This document shows, in pieces, positions 41,475 through 50,962 of a DNA stretch of 64,000 nt. A model generated the notes under the pieces. The model was not told where the DNA came from and ran no database searches. It saw only the letters and a list, made by a program, of their open reading frames with translations. Position numbers and translations under genes: made by a program. The stretch is from Sporolactobacillus mangiferae (GTDB taxonomy: Bacteria; Bacillota; Bacilli; Bacillales; Sporolactobacillaceae). The DNA is taken from NCBI RefSeq assembly GCF_023336505.1, contig NZ_JAMAST010000012.1, forward strand, positions 1-64,000. Direction: 5' to 3'. Every line of letters begins with the position of its first letter. The stretch's first letter is position 1.

Positions 41475-43049
41475 TCAGCCCGTAAAGCCTTGAATGTAAG
41501 ACGCCTGCTGATTGGCCTGACTGATGGCCTCTTCCATCGCGGTAAATTGCGAATAGTACCGATCCTCAAGATCCTGAAGATGATCTTTAAACGTGTTAAT
41601 CCGCTCGTTCATATCACTGATATCCTGGCCGATATAGTAATTCTTTTCAGCCATTTGCTCATTACCGGCTTTTTGTTCTATTTTCGTAATTGTGCTATCA
41701 ATTGTGTTTGTCAGACGCTCCATCACACCTGCACTGCTGTCTATTCCGCCATCCTCATTGCTGCCTGATCCATTAGCCGTAAACAGATTAACGACTGCCT
41801 GAGGATCTTTGTTCAGTGCGGCCTTCAGCTTTGTCTCATCAATCTCCAACGTGCCGTCCGTGGACATATAACCGGTGGTAATGCCAATTTCGGCCAGCGT
41901 ATCAAGCGTATCCGGATCCGTGGAGTCGCCGACTTTTTCCGAGATTCCCTGCCGCATCTGAGTCAGCGCACTCTGAAGAATGTCGTCACTGAATAACATG
42001 CCCGCTTTTGCCTTATCCGTCCAGCTTGAAATATCCGTATCGCTCATTTCTTTTTTCTGAGCGTCCGTCAGCGGCGCATAATCGCGGTCTCTTTTTTCAG
42101 TAACCTTTGTATTGATTTGCTTCACAACATCATTATACTGGCCAACGAAGTCGCTGATTTTCTTATAGATCGCATCAGTATCGTTACTGACCTGAACCTT
42201 AGTTGTTGCACCGGTTGTGTCATTGCCGTTCAAGGTAAAGGTCGTGCCGTTCAGGGTAATCGTATTCGTTGCCGATTCGATGGTAACGCCATTGACAGTT
42301 GCCTGAGCGCCGGTTCCGCCTGTTTCATTGGTTTCACTTAAGTGAAGAGTATCCGTTAAAAACGTGCCGTTCAGACCAATCTCGGCACCGCTGTCATTGG
42401 AATTTCCTTCTTCCGATCGTGTCAGGGACACCTTTCCGTTGGCCTCATCGTATATGGCTGTCACGCCGGCTCCGGAAGAAGAAATCTTAGACATGACCTG
42501 ATTAAGTGTTGTTGTATCCGCATCAAACTCAAAATCCGTTTCTTTTGAGTTGCCGTCCGCATCGTAAGTTGTCAATGAAAAGGTCACCGTGCTGCCGGCC
42601 GCAGCAAGACCCTGATCCACCAATGATTTATCGGGATCGATACTTCCAATACTCGCCGAACTCAAATTTTGCGCCGCCGTTGCTGCCGTGACGTTCGAGA
42701 ACGTATAGGTTCCATTCCCTGCTGATCCTCCGGCGGAAGCCGTCACAACCCCCTCATTGCTGGATGTTGCCTGTTTTGATTGAAATGAGGCATCATATTG
42801 AAGTGACGAAGTAGTCGTTTTTAAACCGCTTAACAGCGTGTTCATTGAACGATAATCGTCACGCTGCCATTCCAAAATCTGCAGCCGCTGCTGCATCTGA
42901 AATAACGGTTGACTATCCGCAAGCATCATCTTGGCAACAACACTGTCAACGTCAATCCCGCTGACCAAGCCGCTTACCCGGTTACCGCCGCTTGTTCCAA
43001 GAATTTGATTCAGTGAATCCATTGACAATCCGGAAGTTGAATCTGCCAC
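41475..43049 (-). CDS. fliD: flagellar filament cap protein FliD
   Basis: Forms the pentameric cap that folds flagellin monomers at the filament tip. The 524-residue protein has the FliD N-terminal domain (VSGLVSGIDVDSVVAKMM, LQILEWQRDDYRSMN), a Gly/Thr-rich middle domain (about 100-290) and the FliD C-terminal domain ending in heptad repeats (DISDMNERINTFKDHLQDLEDRYYSQFTAMEEAI). Translation starts at a GTG preceded by AAAGGAG. Second gene of the flaG operon. Confidence 0.95.
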   Translation of the reverse strand: MADSTSGLSMDSLNQILGTSGGNRVSGLVSGIDVDSVVAKMMLADSQPLFQMQQRLQILEWQRDDYRSMNTLLSGLKTTTSSLQYDASFQSKQATSSNEGVVTASAGGSAGNGTYTFSNVTAATAAQNLSSASIGSIDPDKSLVDQGLAAAGSTVTFSLTTYDADGNSKETDFEFDADTTTLNQVMSKISSSGAGVTAIYDEANGKVSLTRSEEGNSNDSGAEIGLNGTFLTDTLHLSETNETGGTGAQATVNGVTIESATNTITLNGTTFTLNGNDTTGATTKVQVSNDTDAIYKKISDFVGQYNDVVKQINTKVTEKRDRDYAPLTDAQKKEMSDTDISSWTDKAKAGMLFSDDILQSALTQMRQGISEKVGDSTDPDTLDTLAEIGITTGYMSTDGTLEIDETKLKAALNKDPQAVVNLFTANGSGSNEDGGIDSSAGVMERLTNTIDSTITKIEQKAGNEQMAEKNYYIGQDISDMNERINTFKDHLQDLEDRYYSQFTAMEEAISQANQQASYIQGFTG

Positions 43050-43079
43050 TTTTATCGCGCTCCTTTACGTTCATTAACT

Positions 43080-43451
43080 TTAAATTCGTTTATTGACAAT
43101 CAATCCCAGTTTTTCTGCAATAGCTGCATACATGTCCATAAATTTCTTCGGCGGTATCTCGCGGAGCACTTGATGAGTTACAGAGTCCTCAATTTGCACA
43201 TAATACTTGTGAAGTTTGTCATGTAATACATAATGCAGGTTCGTCTGTTTTTCGGTCAGTGCCTTATTTGCTTCCGAAACAAGTTCGTTCAGTTGTTCTT
43301 TTTTAAAAGGCTGATAGACTCGTTCAGTTTTTTTATCCTCTATCGCTTCCTGACCCGTTGTCACTTGATCAATCTGAACATCATTTTGTCCGGAAAATGT
43401 CTGCTGAGTTATCTGATTTGAAATTGCTTCCGCACCTGAAACTTCGTTCAT
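43080..43451 (-). CDS. flaG: flagellar protein FlaG
   Basis: FlaG-family protein affecting filament length. The 123-residue protein has a disordered Gln/Thr-rich N-terminus and the conserved C-terminal domain (ALTEKQTNLHYVLHDKLHKYYVQIEDSVTHQVLREIPPKKFMDMYAAI). First gene of flaG-fliD-fliS-fliT, driven by a sigma-D promoter 50-76 bases upstream. Confidence 0.93.
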   Translation of the reverse strand: MNEVSGAEAISNQITQQTFSGQNDVQIDQVTTGQEAIEDKKTERVYQPFKKEQLNELVSEANKALTEKQTNLHYVLHDKLHKYYVQIEDSVTHQVLREIPPKKFMDMYAAIAEKLGLIVNKRI

Positions 43452-43500
43452 TGAAACCTATCACTCCTCTTGCACCCGAATTATTATCCAGCTACTATTT

Positions 43501-43527
43501 ATATCGGTCTCAGGCAAAAATAATTTA
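43501..43527 (-). promoter_or_regulatory. sigma-D promoter of flaG-fliD-fliS-fliT
   Basis: TAAA-N15-ACCGATAT on the minus strand matches the sigma-D consensus TAAA-N15-GCCGATAA with two mismatches and exact spacing. Confidence 0.7.
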
Positions 43528-43593
43528 ATTTGTTGTGAACAATCTCCTCCATTTTCATCCATCCATTTCAGGAGAGAATTGTCTCACACCGAT

Positions 43594-45447
43594 TCACAAA
43601 TTTTTGATTGCTTCAGGTAATGATTCAAATGAGGGGGCAATGCGTTCCATCGAACCGTTCAGCGCATTTACGAGTTTCGGATACTCTCTCACTATCGTTT
43701 CTGCCTTTGCCCGGACATCCTCACTTTTAATTAGCTCGCCATTCGTTTTTTTTATGTAGTCAATCGCTCCGCCGATCATTGTACTAATGACAGCCAGATA
43801 ATATTTATTTCTCTCAATAGAGTGCATCAACCGGTCCAGTTGATCAAATTTTTTCCGGATCTGATTATCACTGCTGTGATGCGCAGCTTCATCAAGTTTA
43901 TCAAGCAACCGTTCAAGCTGACCGACCATTCGTTTCAGTTCATCGGCATGAGCGGCTAATTTCGCCAGCTTTATACTTACCTTGTCAATATCATAGTTGG
44001 GGTTCCCTTTGATCCAATCAGGGGCAACTGTCTGCTTATCTAATTGGGTGGCAATCACCCGATCCAAAGGCACAAAATCCGCACCCTTGATCGCGGCACC
44101 CCCTTTTGTCGTGTTGATCACCTGAACATGCGGGTTCATCTGAATATACCGTTCAAATTGCTGACGCATCAGATCAAATCCCGCATTGGAAACAATTTGC
44201 CCGCCATCCACGCTCGCAACCATTCTTTTATCGGGTATCTCTGCGTCTGACAGCTTCTCCTTCATATGATCATAAGAGATGCCGGACGCATACATATGAT
44301 GATCCCGATAGCCGAGATTCTGCCCGACCAGAATAATCGTACGGAATTTTAATTGCATTAACGCTTGCAAAGTGACTATTGCGATAGAAGCAGCGTCGTT
44401 AACACCGAGTACCGGCCGACCATCCAATCGGGACAATAACTCATGGGATAACGGATTCTGTTTAAGAATCATGTGCAGTAAAGGCCCGGGGTAATTCTCA
44501 ATGGCTCCATAACCAATACAATCGCCAAAGATCATGGGTATGGACGTGATTCCTTTATCTTTGACAATCTGATTGACGATCTGATTCTTTTCTGATGCGT
44601 CATAACTCCAGAAAGCGTCCGGATAAATATCGTGGTTAATTAATGCATTAATCGAGGACCCAACCGAGAAGATGTAGGCCAGACCCTTCTTTTTGATTCG
44701 TCTTAGATTATCAAATTCCTCGTTTAAGGAAGGACCGGCCGAGACAAGAATCGCTGTCTTCCCTTCAAAAGCTGCTGAATCAGTATCTTGAAAAATATTC
44801 GGTGTGGTCAGAACCTTCGGTAAATTATGCATCGCATTGATGATTACGGTTCTCTGAAAAAAATTCCGTGCCACCACCTGAACCTTCGTGTTGAAAAGCA
44901 TTGTTTTCAAACGACTCATCCATGTGTCAATCTGTTCCCGATACTGTTTTTCATAATAAGGAAGGACAAAGAAATAACACCGTTCTCTTTTATCGACAAT
45001 TTGCTCAAAAAGTATCCCAAGCTGCTGTTCATCAACAATAAGCGAATCCAGCTGATCGGGACAAAATTCACCCAGCCTCTGAGTCGATAAAAAAGCGTTG
45101 AGCACCTGCAGGTCCGGTTCAAAAACAGAAATTTTCAATTGCGGATATTCAGCTGCCAGTGTCTGAACCGCATAACCAAGACCAATCCCTATAAAAATCA
45201 CATGATCATACTGATCCATCTCGTCCAAACGACTGACTAACACCGCCGCCTCTCTCTCCGGATTGTATCGACTGTGGACATAGATGTAATTTCCGGACTT
45301 GTCCCTTCGTTTCAAGGTCGGGCTGCCCGACTTGGAGGTTTCGACAACGCAATCATCGTTGTTGTGAAACAGCGCCTCATGCTGATTCATAATCTGAAGC
45401 AGCTTTCTGTTGCGGAAGCGAAGATAATTCTTGTTATCAATCAGCAT
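43594..45447 (-). CDS. Maf-type flagellin glycosyltransferase (motility accessory factor)
   Basis: The 617-residue protein belongs to the DUF115/MAF family. Members transfer pseudaminic or legionaminic acid from the CMP-sugar onto flagellin Ser/Thr residues. An N-terminal Rossmann-like part (about 75-115: VIFIGIGLGYAVQTLAAEYPQLKISVFEPD) precedes the DUF115 domain (about 225-400: AILVSAGPSLNEEFDNL, SVGSSINALINHDIYPDAFWSYDAS, GQNLGYRDHHMYASG). The C-terminal 130 residues are helical. It follows the unknown 191-residue gene by 2 bases and lies next to hag and a CMP-nonulosonic acid cluster, which supports flagellin as acceptor. Confidence 0.85.
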   Translation of the reverse strand: MLIDNKNYLRFRNRKLLQIMNQHEALFHNNDDCVVETSKSGSPTLKRRDKSGNYIYVHSRYNPEREAAVLVSRLDEMDQYDHVIFIGIGLGYAVQTLAAEYPQLKISVFEPDLQVLNAFLSTQRLGEFCPDQLDSLIVDEQQLGILFEQIVDKRERCYFFVLPYYEKQYREQIDTWMSRLKTMLFNTKVQVVARNFFQRTVIINAMHNLPKVLTTPNIFQDTDSAAFEGKTAILVSAGPSLNEEFDNLRRIKKKGLAYIFSVGSSINALINHDIYPDAFWSYDASEKNQIVNQIVKDKGITSIPMIFGDCIGYGAIENYPGPLLHMILKQNPLSHELLSRLDGRPVLGVNDAASIAIVTLQALMQLKFRTIILVGQNLGYRDHHMYASGISYDHMKEKLSDAEIPDKRMVASVDGGQIVSNAGFDLMRQQFERYIQMNPHVQVINTTKGGAAIKGADFVPLDRVIATQLDKQTVAPDWIKGNPNYDIDKVSIKLAKLAAHADELKRMVGQLERLLDKLDEAAHHSSDNQIRKKFDQLDRLMHSIERNKYYLAVISTMIGGAIDYIKKTNGELIKSEDVRAKAETIVREYPKLVNALNGSMERIAPSFESLPEAIKNL

Positions 45448-45449
45448 CG

Positions 45450-46025
45450 TTATGCCTTCCCTTCTTTATTCAGCACTTGATCAATTTCGTTCAGCAACTG
45501 ATTAAATGCCGGCAAAAATTCATAGTGCAGGCAATCACCAATCAGAACATAGTCTTGATTCGCAACGCCTTCATTTAATGTTTCCAGCTGTCCGTGAAGG
45601 ACGGCAAAGGCCGACGTGAGCGACGCATTCAGCTGCATCCTGGAAAAGACAGTGTTCAGCTGAGTCAACCACTGTATCCCCGAAATAAAGTCATTAAATG
45701 ATGTCCAGTCTTCTTTCGACGGACTTTGATAGAAGCGATCGCCCAATGCCTCAAGGGCGGGAATGGCTCGTTTCAAATAATCTTTTGCGGAAACAAGATT
45801 TTCGTGAATCAAATCTGACAGCGGCTCTGTCTGAATCGTCAATTCATGAATCGTCGCCCAATGCTCTTTCAGGTAACTCTGCCAATCATCCGTCACGTCG
45901 CGATCATCCGCAAGGCAGGTATGTATGTACATGTCTTGATCTATGTGTTTCTTTATTCCCTCTTCTATGTGTGAAAAAGCAGATTGGTCGCTCTGAATTG
46001 TACGTCCGTCAATTTTTATAATCAT
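45450..46025 (-). CDS. unknown protein coupled to the Maf glycosyltransferase
   Basis: I do not recognise a family. The 191-residue protein starts MIIKIDGRTIQSDQSAFSHIEEGIKKH, is acidic, and after about residue 60 is predicted to be a helical bundle (LSDLIHENLVSAKDYLKRAIPALEALGDRFY; LNASLTSAFAVLHGQLETLNEGVA; FLPAFNQLLNEIDQVL). No signal peptide or membrane segment. It ends 2 bases before the Maf gene, so the products probably act together, perhaps as a chaperone or adapter between flagellin and the transferase. Confidence 0.8.
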   Translation of the reverse strand: MIIKIDGRTIQSDQSAFSHIEEGIKKHIDQDMYIHTCLADDRDVTDDWQSYLKEHWATIHELTIQTEPLSDLIHENLVSAKDYLKRAIPALEALGDRFYQSPSKEDWTSFNDFISGIQWLTQLNTVFSRMQLNASLTSAFAVLHGQLETLNEGVANQDYVLIGDCLHYEFLPAFNQLLNEIDQVLNKEGKA

Positions 46026-46151
46026 GTTTTTCCCCCGTTCTGTTCAGTTCAAAACTCTTCCCATTCATTATAACGAATTATTGGTGCAGAAACACCAGGA
46101 CCGAAGCTCACCAAAAAAATATGAGTATCGTATATAAAATGCTTTTTTAAA

Positions 46152-46180
46152 ACAAAAAACGAGCCCCTGAAAGGAGCCCG
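46152..46180 (-). terminator. terminator of hag
   Basis: CGGGCTCC / GGGGCTCG stem with two G-T pairs, followed by TTTTTTG on the minus strand; 16 bases after the hag stop. Confidence 0.85.
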
Positions 46181-46195
46181 CTTTGTTATTCCGAA

Positions 46196-47011
46196 TCAGC
46201 GAAGCAATTGCAGAACGCCCTGAGGCAATTGATTGGCCTGTGCCAACATCGCTTGCGCGGACTGTACGAGGATGCTGTTTTTTGTGTAATCGGACATCTC
46301 ACTAGCCATGTTCACGTCACGGATACGGGATTCAGAAGCAGCCAAGTTTTCTGAAGAGGTGCTCAAGCTGTTAATGGTATGTTCAAGACGGTTTTGAACA
46401 GCACCGAACGTAGCACGTGCAGCTGACACTGTTGAAATAGCTGCACCGACTGCAGAAATAGTCGCGTTCGCCTGGCTAACGGTTGCAATTGACACGCCAC
46501 TAACACCAAGTGCTGCCGCACCTGCCGAAATAAATGTTGCCGTAATCGTCTGATTGGCATTAGCACCAACTTGGAAAGTGGCTCCTGCTGACATCGATCC
46601 ATCCAATACCTTCATACCATTAAATTCTGTATTGTTGGCGATACGGTCAAGTTCCGCAGTAAGCTGCTGAACTTCTTTATCAGCGTTGGCGCGGTCTGCA
46701 TCCTGATACGTACCGTTCGCCGACTGAATAGCCAGTTCACGAATACGTTGAAGAATTGAATGCGTTTCATTCAGTGCACCTTCAGTGGTCTGAATCAATG
46801 AAATACCATCCTGAGCGTTTCTCGTTGCCTGATCCAAACCGCGGATCTGGCTGCGCATTTTCTCAGAAATGGCAAGACCTGCAGCATCATCTGCCGCACG
46901 ATTGATGCGGTAGCCTGAAGACAGTTTTTCCAAATTCTTCTGTGCATTCGTGTTGTTGATGCTTAGCTGACGATTGGTATTCAACGCAGCAATGTTGTGA
47001 TTGATAATCAT
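46196..47011 (-). CDS. hag: flagellin
   Basis: Filament subunit. The 271-residue protein has the conserved D0/D1 N-terminus ([20 protein letters not shown], ..[21 protein letters not shown]) and C-terminus ([51 protein letters not shown]). The variable centre (about 130-205) is short, rich in Ala, Ser and Thr ([40 protein letters not shown]) and offers Ser/Thr sites for glycosylation. The start at 47011 follows AGGGAGGAA. A near-perfect sigma-D promoter and a leader hairpin lie upstream. Confidence 0.97.
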   Translation of the reverse strand: MIINHNIAALNTNRQLSINNTNAQKNLEKLSSGYRINRAADDAAGLAISEKMRSQIRGLDQATRNAQDGISLIQTTEGALNETHSILQRIRELAIQSANGTYQDADRANADKEVQQLTAELDRIANNTEFNGMKVLDGSMSAGATFQVGANANQTITATFISAGAAALGVSGVSIATVSQANATISAVGAAISTVSAARATFGAVQNRLEHTINSLSTSSENLAASESRIRDVNMASEMSDYTKNSILVQSAQAMLAQANQLPQGVLQLLR

Positions 47012-47063
47012 CGATTTATTCCTCCCTGAATTGTATATGTCCACATCCATGTGGTTTTGAGTT

Positions 47064-47084
47064 GAACAGGATCGTTTCCTGTTC
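47064..47084 (-). other. hairpin in the hag leader
   Basis: GAACAGGA / TCCTGTTC pairs over eight bases with a five-base loop, 53 bases before the hag start, inside the 5' untranslated region. In B. subtilis CsrA binds GGA motifs in the hag leader; this stem carries a GGA next to its loop. A CsrA role is inference. Confidence 0.55.
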
Positions 47085-47093
47085 ACATTACTA

Positions 47094-47120
47094 TTATCGG
47101 CCGGTCTTTATAAATATTTA
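47094..47120 (-). promoter_or_regulatory. sigma-D promoter of hag
   Basis: TAAA-N15-GCCGATAA on the minus strand: an exact match to the sigma-D consensus with exact spacing. Confidence 0.92.
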
Positions 47121-47227
47121 GTCCTCTCATAATTTTATTTATTGAAAAATCATCAGGACATTGCTTGTTCATTCCAATAAATACAATTCTTGTCAGGCGG
47201 TCTTCAAAATATTGATCGTCTATATAG

Positions 47228-47791
47228 TCAGGCCTGTTCGTTCCTGCTTACAATCTTTGCCGGAACACCGGCAATCGTAACGCCTTTTTCATGGAAACTC
47301 TTATTCACGACCGAATTCGCACCAATTTTTATATGGTCAGCCAATGTAATGTCATTGAACAATTTTGCGCCCGGACCGATAAAACAATAATCTCCAATTG
47401 TTGCCGATTTCTTATCCGGCGTTCCGCCGATATTCACACATGAGTGAATGGTACAGTATCTGCCTACTTTGGCATGCCTGCTGACGACTACGCTCCCATA
47501 GTGACCAATACACAGCCCCTCTTCAAATATATTGATCGGTATGCTGAATCCAAGTCTGATACTTAGCCGTTGATATTTTTTTCTTAAAATCCACAGATAC
47601 GGTTTATCAATCAGGCGCGTCTTACAGTTTGTCCAATACTCCAGTTTTCTCATTAATTTTTCAAATTTCCAGCACGGATCGGTTAAAAGAATCATCATAT
47701 TATCGGAGAACACAGGATGTTTCGTAAATGCACCCAGAGCTTTTTGATCCTCTTTTAGATAATGTAAATAATCTGTTTTGCTTTTTATCAT
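47228..47791 (-). CDS. left-handed beta-helix acetyltransferase (CysE-like fold)
   Basis: Hexapeptide-repeat acyltransferase resembling serine O-acetyltransferases. The protein of about 187 residues has a helical N-terminal half (KSKTDYLHYLKEDQKAL, KFEKLMRKLEYWTNCK) and a C-terminal left-handed beta-helix (GLCIGHYGSVVVSRHAKVGR, VNIGGTPDKKSATIGDYCFIGPGAKLF, GVTIAGVPAKIVS). It ends the nonulosonic acid cluster, so it more likely acetylates a sugar than serine. The start is uncertain: 47791 has GGTGGCAGAT ahead; in-frame ATGs exist at 47803 and 47818. Confidence 0.8.
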   Translation of the reverse strand: MIKSKTDYLHYLKEDQKALGAFTKHPVFSDNMMILLTDPCWKFEKLMRKLEYWTNCKTRLIDKPYLWILRKKYQRLSIRLGFSIPINIFEEGLCIGHYGSVVVSRHAKVGRYCTIHSCVNIGGTPDKKSATIGDYCFIGPGAKLFNDITLADHIKIGANSVVNKSFHEKGVTIAGVPAKIVSRNEQA

Positions 47792-47834
47792 ATCTGCCAC
47801 CATTAAGTTCAGAATCATAAAATAAATAAAGATG

Positions 47835-47888
47835 GGGAGAGCCGTTTTTTATCAATAAAGCATGAAATCAGATAAAAGGCTCTTCCCG
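47835..47888 (-). terminator. long hairpin after the nonulosonic acid synthase gene
   Basis: GGGAAGAGCC / GGCTCTCCCC forms the base and TTTTATC / GATAAAA extends the stem. It stands between the synthase gene and the acetyltransferase gene. There is no clean T-run after the base stem, so it may be a partial terminator or processing site. Confidence 0.5.
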
Positions 47889-47968
47889 GACTCACAAAAT
47901 TCTGTTACACAGAGGTCTTTATTCATCATAAATTTTTATTCATCTTGTATTGTGTCATAAGAATTACA

Positions 47969-50242
47969 TTAGGATCGTTCAGCCACCGGCAGAACTTTTT
48001 CCAGCCTGTCCAGCGCAATCCAAAAGCCTTCACCGCTGTTTTTGTGTCCCTGCCAAATTTCCGGAATAAAGGTTACATCAGGCATATAGATTCTGATTTC
48101 TTCAAACAGATTTTGAAAATCAATTTCGCCTTCGCCGATCTGCAGACCCTCTCCATCCACTCCGGCCGCATCAACAATATGCAAATGAGCGACATAGGGA
48201 TATAAATTACGGACAAATGTTTTAAAAGACCACTTAAATTGATTGCATGCCAGTTTCGAATGAGACGTGTCAAGACATATGCGTAAATTATTTTTTTTGC
48301 AAAATGCAGCGGTATCACGGTAATCCATAAACAGGTTTTGAAACCGTTGTCCTCCAAAATGCCAAGGGAAAGGAGGCATTGTCTGTGCAATAATTTCGAC
48401 GCCTTCCCGATCCAGTTCCTTCAAGCTCTCAGCGATTTTATCATAGTACCGGCCTCTTTCGGTACTTGCCATAGGAGCGTCTTTAGTAAATCCGCCCATG
48501 TTGGTCACAATGCAGGGACGATCGGCCTTCTTAAAATATTTTTTTAATTTTCTCGTTAAGTTAATGACTCTCTGAAGCTCTTGAATTGAATGTCTGCGAT
48601 AATCTTCATCATCAGAACATAAATTAAGCAAATGATCTCCGGCAAACAATTCCGGGGCATGAACAACTAGGTTAAGATCCAGCTGTTCATCAAAGTAATC
48701 GTCAATGTTTTCATCAAGGTCTTTGTAACTAAGGTGAAACTCAAGCAGTTTAGGATTCGAACTCGCTAATATTCGTTTATAGTCATGATATCTTACTGCG
48801 ATTCCCCAATTAAACGGAATTTGATAATCTCTAGGCTGCACAAAATCATTCATGAGATCCGTATCATAGATAAAATCTCCTTTTGCAAAATCTCTGTTGG
48901 CAGTCAGACCAATGACTTCATTGATATGGTTGGGCTGAATACCGTTCCCCGGACTTTTGACATCAATCATTTCTCTTGTAATGATCTGTCCTTGTTTTAA
49001 AGGCCGGTTGATGATCAGACTCTTTGCCAAATTTTCTCTGTTAATCACTTCACCTTGGGACATTATTCTCTTGTCGGCATGTCCAAGTGCGAGTTCCACT
49101 TCTCTGACAGCCTGAACCATTTCTGCAAATTCATCCGGAAGAAGACTGATTTTGTGATCGTTTCCCTCCATATTTCGATCAAGTGTCAGGTGCTTCTCTA
49201 TGACTTTTGCGCCCATTGCAACTGCCGCAATGACTATATTAATGCCTCGTTCATGTCCTGAATAACCGACAAGGTCATTGCTAAACATCTTCAACCGATT
49301 CAAATAGGACAGATTGACATCTTTGAAAGGAGTGGGATAAGTAGAATTACAATGCAAAAATATATAGTTGGCACCTTCACGGTTGAATAGTTCCTGAGCC
49401 TGAATAATTTCATTTTCCTTTGACATACCGGTCGAACAGATGAGAACTTTGCCGGATCTCGCCATTTCTCTTAGCAGGACATGGTTCGTCAGATCCGCTG
49501 AAGCGATTTTATATGCGTCCATTCCATATTCCTCTAACGCATGGAAGCTGTCCAGATCCCATGGGGTGCAAAGCGGAATAATCCCTTTCTCCTTGCAATA
49601 GTCAAATAGCTCATACATTTCTTCAACGCTCAACTGAAATTTGTCAAGAAGGTCTAATGTATACTGCGATCCAAGATCCTCACGGTCATCATTCGGATTC
49701 CCATGATTTTTATAAAGAGTCTTCAGATGCCGCATTTGAAATTTAGCACAGTCCGCCCCCGCAATCACCGCTGCGTCAACAAGCTTTTTTGCAAGATTCA
49801 CATCACCGTTATGATTATTACCGATTTCAGCAATCAAGAAGGCGGGTGAATCAGCATCAATCGTTCTATTTCCGATGTTTATTGATGAAGCCGCTCTCTC
49901 AATGATTGCTTTTAACCTTTTATTGTCATCCACAACCGGAATGAATTTCACTTTCTGCTGTTCAAACAAACGTTCTATTTTTTGCACTGAATTTATGTCG
50001 TCTTCTTTAATAGAAACATACTGCCTATTCATAATTTCAGAAACTGATCGCGTAAGATCTATTTGACTTTGTTTGACAACCCACCTTCGGAAATCACCAT
50101 CCGTTAAAATGCCTTCCACGACACCGTGAACGTTTACCGTGAAAACCACACCTGATTTATTCCCACTTATTTTGTTGAGTCCATTAATGATTGTATCCTC
50201 ACTATCAACGATATAGGGTGTAAGATTTTTATTAATTTTCAT
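47969..50242 (-). CDS. CBS-NeuB-SAF-TIM barrel fusion, nonulosonic acid synthase
   Basis: A 757-residue multidomain protein. Residues about 5-115 form two CBS domains (GVVEGILTDGDFRRWV; SVSEIMNRQYVSIKEDDINS). Residues about 122-395 are a NeuB/SpsE synthase that condenses PEP with an amino sugar to a sialic acid-like sugar (FLIAEIGNNHNGDVNLAKKL, HCNSTYPTPF, VGYSGHERG, VIEKHLTLDR). Residues about 402-467 are the SAF antifreeze-like domain. Residues about 475-757 are a xylose isomerase-like TIM barrel (LVVHAPELFAGDHLL, RICLDTSHSKLACNQF, HIVDAAGVDGEG). The barrel could supply an epimerase or isomerase step; CBS domains suggest nucleotide control. It overlaps the CMP-sugar synthetase gene by 11 bases. 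Confidence 0.88.
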   Translation of the reverse strand: MKINKNLTPYIVDSEDTIINGLNKISGNKSGVVFTVNVHGVVEGILTDGDFRRWVVKQSQIDLTRSVSEIMNRQYVSIKEDDINSVQKIERLFEQQKVKFIPVVDDNKRLKAIIERAASSINIGNRTIDADSPAFLIAEIGNNHNGDVNLAKKLVDAAVIAGADCAKFQMRHLKTLYKNHGNPNDDREDLGSQYTLDLLDKFQLSVEEMYELFDYCKEKGIIPLCTPWDLDSFHALEEYGMDAYKIASADLTNHVLLREMARSGKVLICSTGMSKENEIIQAQELFNREGANYIFLHCNSTYPTPFKDVNLSYLNRLKMFSNDLVGYSGHERGINIVIAAVAMGAKVIEKHLTLDRNMEGNDHKISLLPDEFAEMVQAVREVELALGHADKRIMSQGEVINRENLAKSLIINRPLKQGQIITREMIDVKSPGNGIQPNHINEVIGLTANRDFAKGDFIYDTDLMNDFVQPRDYQIPFNWGIAVRYHDYKRILASSNPKLLEFHLSYKDLDENIDDYFDEQLDLNLVVHAPELFAGDHLLNLCSDDEDYRRHSIQELQRVINLTRKLKKYFKKADRPCIVTNMGGFTKDAPMASTERGRYYDKIAESLKELDREGVEIIAQTMPPFPWHFGGQRFQNLFMDYRDTAAFCKKNNLRICLDTSHSKLACNQFKWSFKTFVRNLYPYVAHLHIVDAAGVDGEGLQIGEGEIDFQNLFEEIRIYMPDVTFIPEIWQGHKNSGEGFWIALDRLEKVLPVAERS

Positions 50243-50924
50243 ATTTAAGCTCCCTGATCAGAAATTCTACGATTTTACAGTCTAATTCGGAATCAATTTC
50301 AATACTTTCCTGTTCATCCATTAAAAATGCAGCAATTTTTCCGCCTAATCGGTTCCGAACTGAATAAAGGATCTCTTTCTTTGTAATATATATTGATCCG
50401 TTCTCCTGAAACCATCGATCCGATTCTTTTATATCCTGACGGCGCGGCCTTTTTTCATAATTGTACAGTGCTTCCGGTGAATGAAGGTTTTTCCAAAAAA
50501 AATGGTGATTCGGGCTGACACTGACCAATGAATCGGCATGGGTTTGTTCAAAGTAGTTAATAGCTTCGTGTAATCTGCCTTTTTTTCGCAACGGTGATGT
50601 GGGTTGCAGAAGAACAACAGCATCGGGTTCATAACCTTCTTTTTGACGAAGTTCCGATAACACATGTAACAAAACCGGTTCAGTAGGCGTCTGATCTTCA
50701 GCTAAATTTTCCGGACGCAATGACGGCACTTCTGCTCCACTGTTTCTACTGATCGCGGCAATTTCTTCAGAATCTGTTGACACAATCGTTCGATCAATTA
50801 AGTGACAGTTGACGGAATGCTCGATACTCCAGCAGATCAACGGCTTGCCATTAACTAATTTAATATTTTTATTGGGCAGCCCTTTTGAACCACCACGCGC
50901 AGGAATAATCGTTAAATATTTCAT
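50232..50924 (-). CDS. CMP-nonulosonic acid cytidylyltransferase (NeuA/PseF-like)
   Basis: Activates a sialic acid-like sugar with CTP to the CMP-sugar used by Maf transferases. The 230-residue protein starts with the family motif IIPARGGSKGLPNKNIKLVNGKPLI and has VVLLQPTSPLRKKG and the basic RRQDIKESDRWFQENGSIY region. Substrate (legionaminic, pseudaminic or related acid) cannot be decided from sequence. It overlaps the downstream synthase gene by 11 bases. Confidence 0.9.
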   Translation of the reverse strand: MKYLTIIPARGGSKGLPNKNIKLVNGKPLICWSIEHSVNCHLIDRTIVSTDSEEIAAISRNSGAEVPSLRPENLAEDQTPTEPVLLHVLSELRQKEGYEPDAVVLLQPTSPLRKKGRLHEAINYFEQTHADSLVSVSPNHHFFWKNLHSPEALYNYEKRPRRQDIKESDRWFQENGSIYITKKEILYSVRNRLGGKIAAFLMDEQESIEIDSELDCKIVEFLIRELKYEN

Positions 50925-50962
50925 TTCCTTATCAGCCTCGTTATAAATAATGATTTAAAGAT

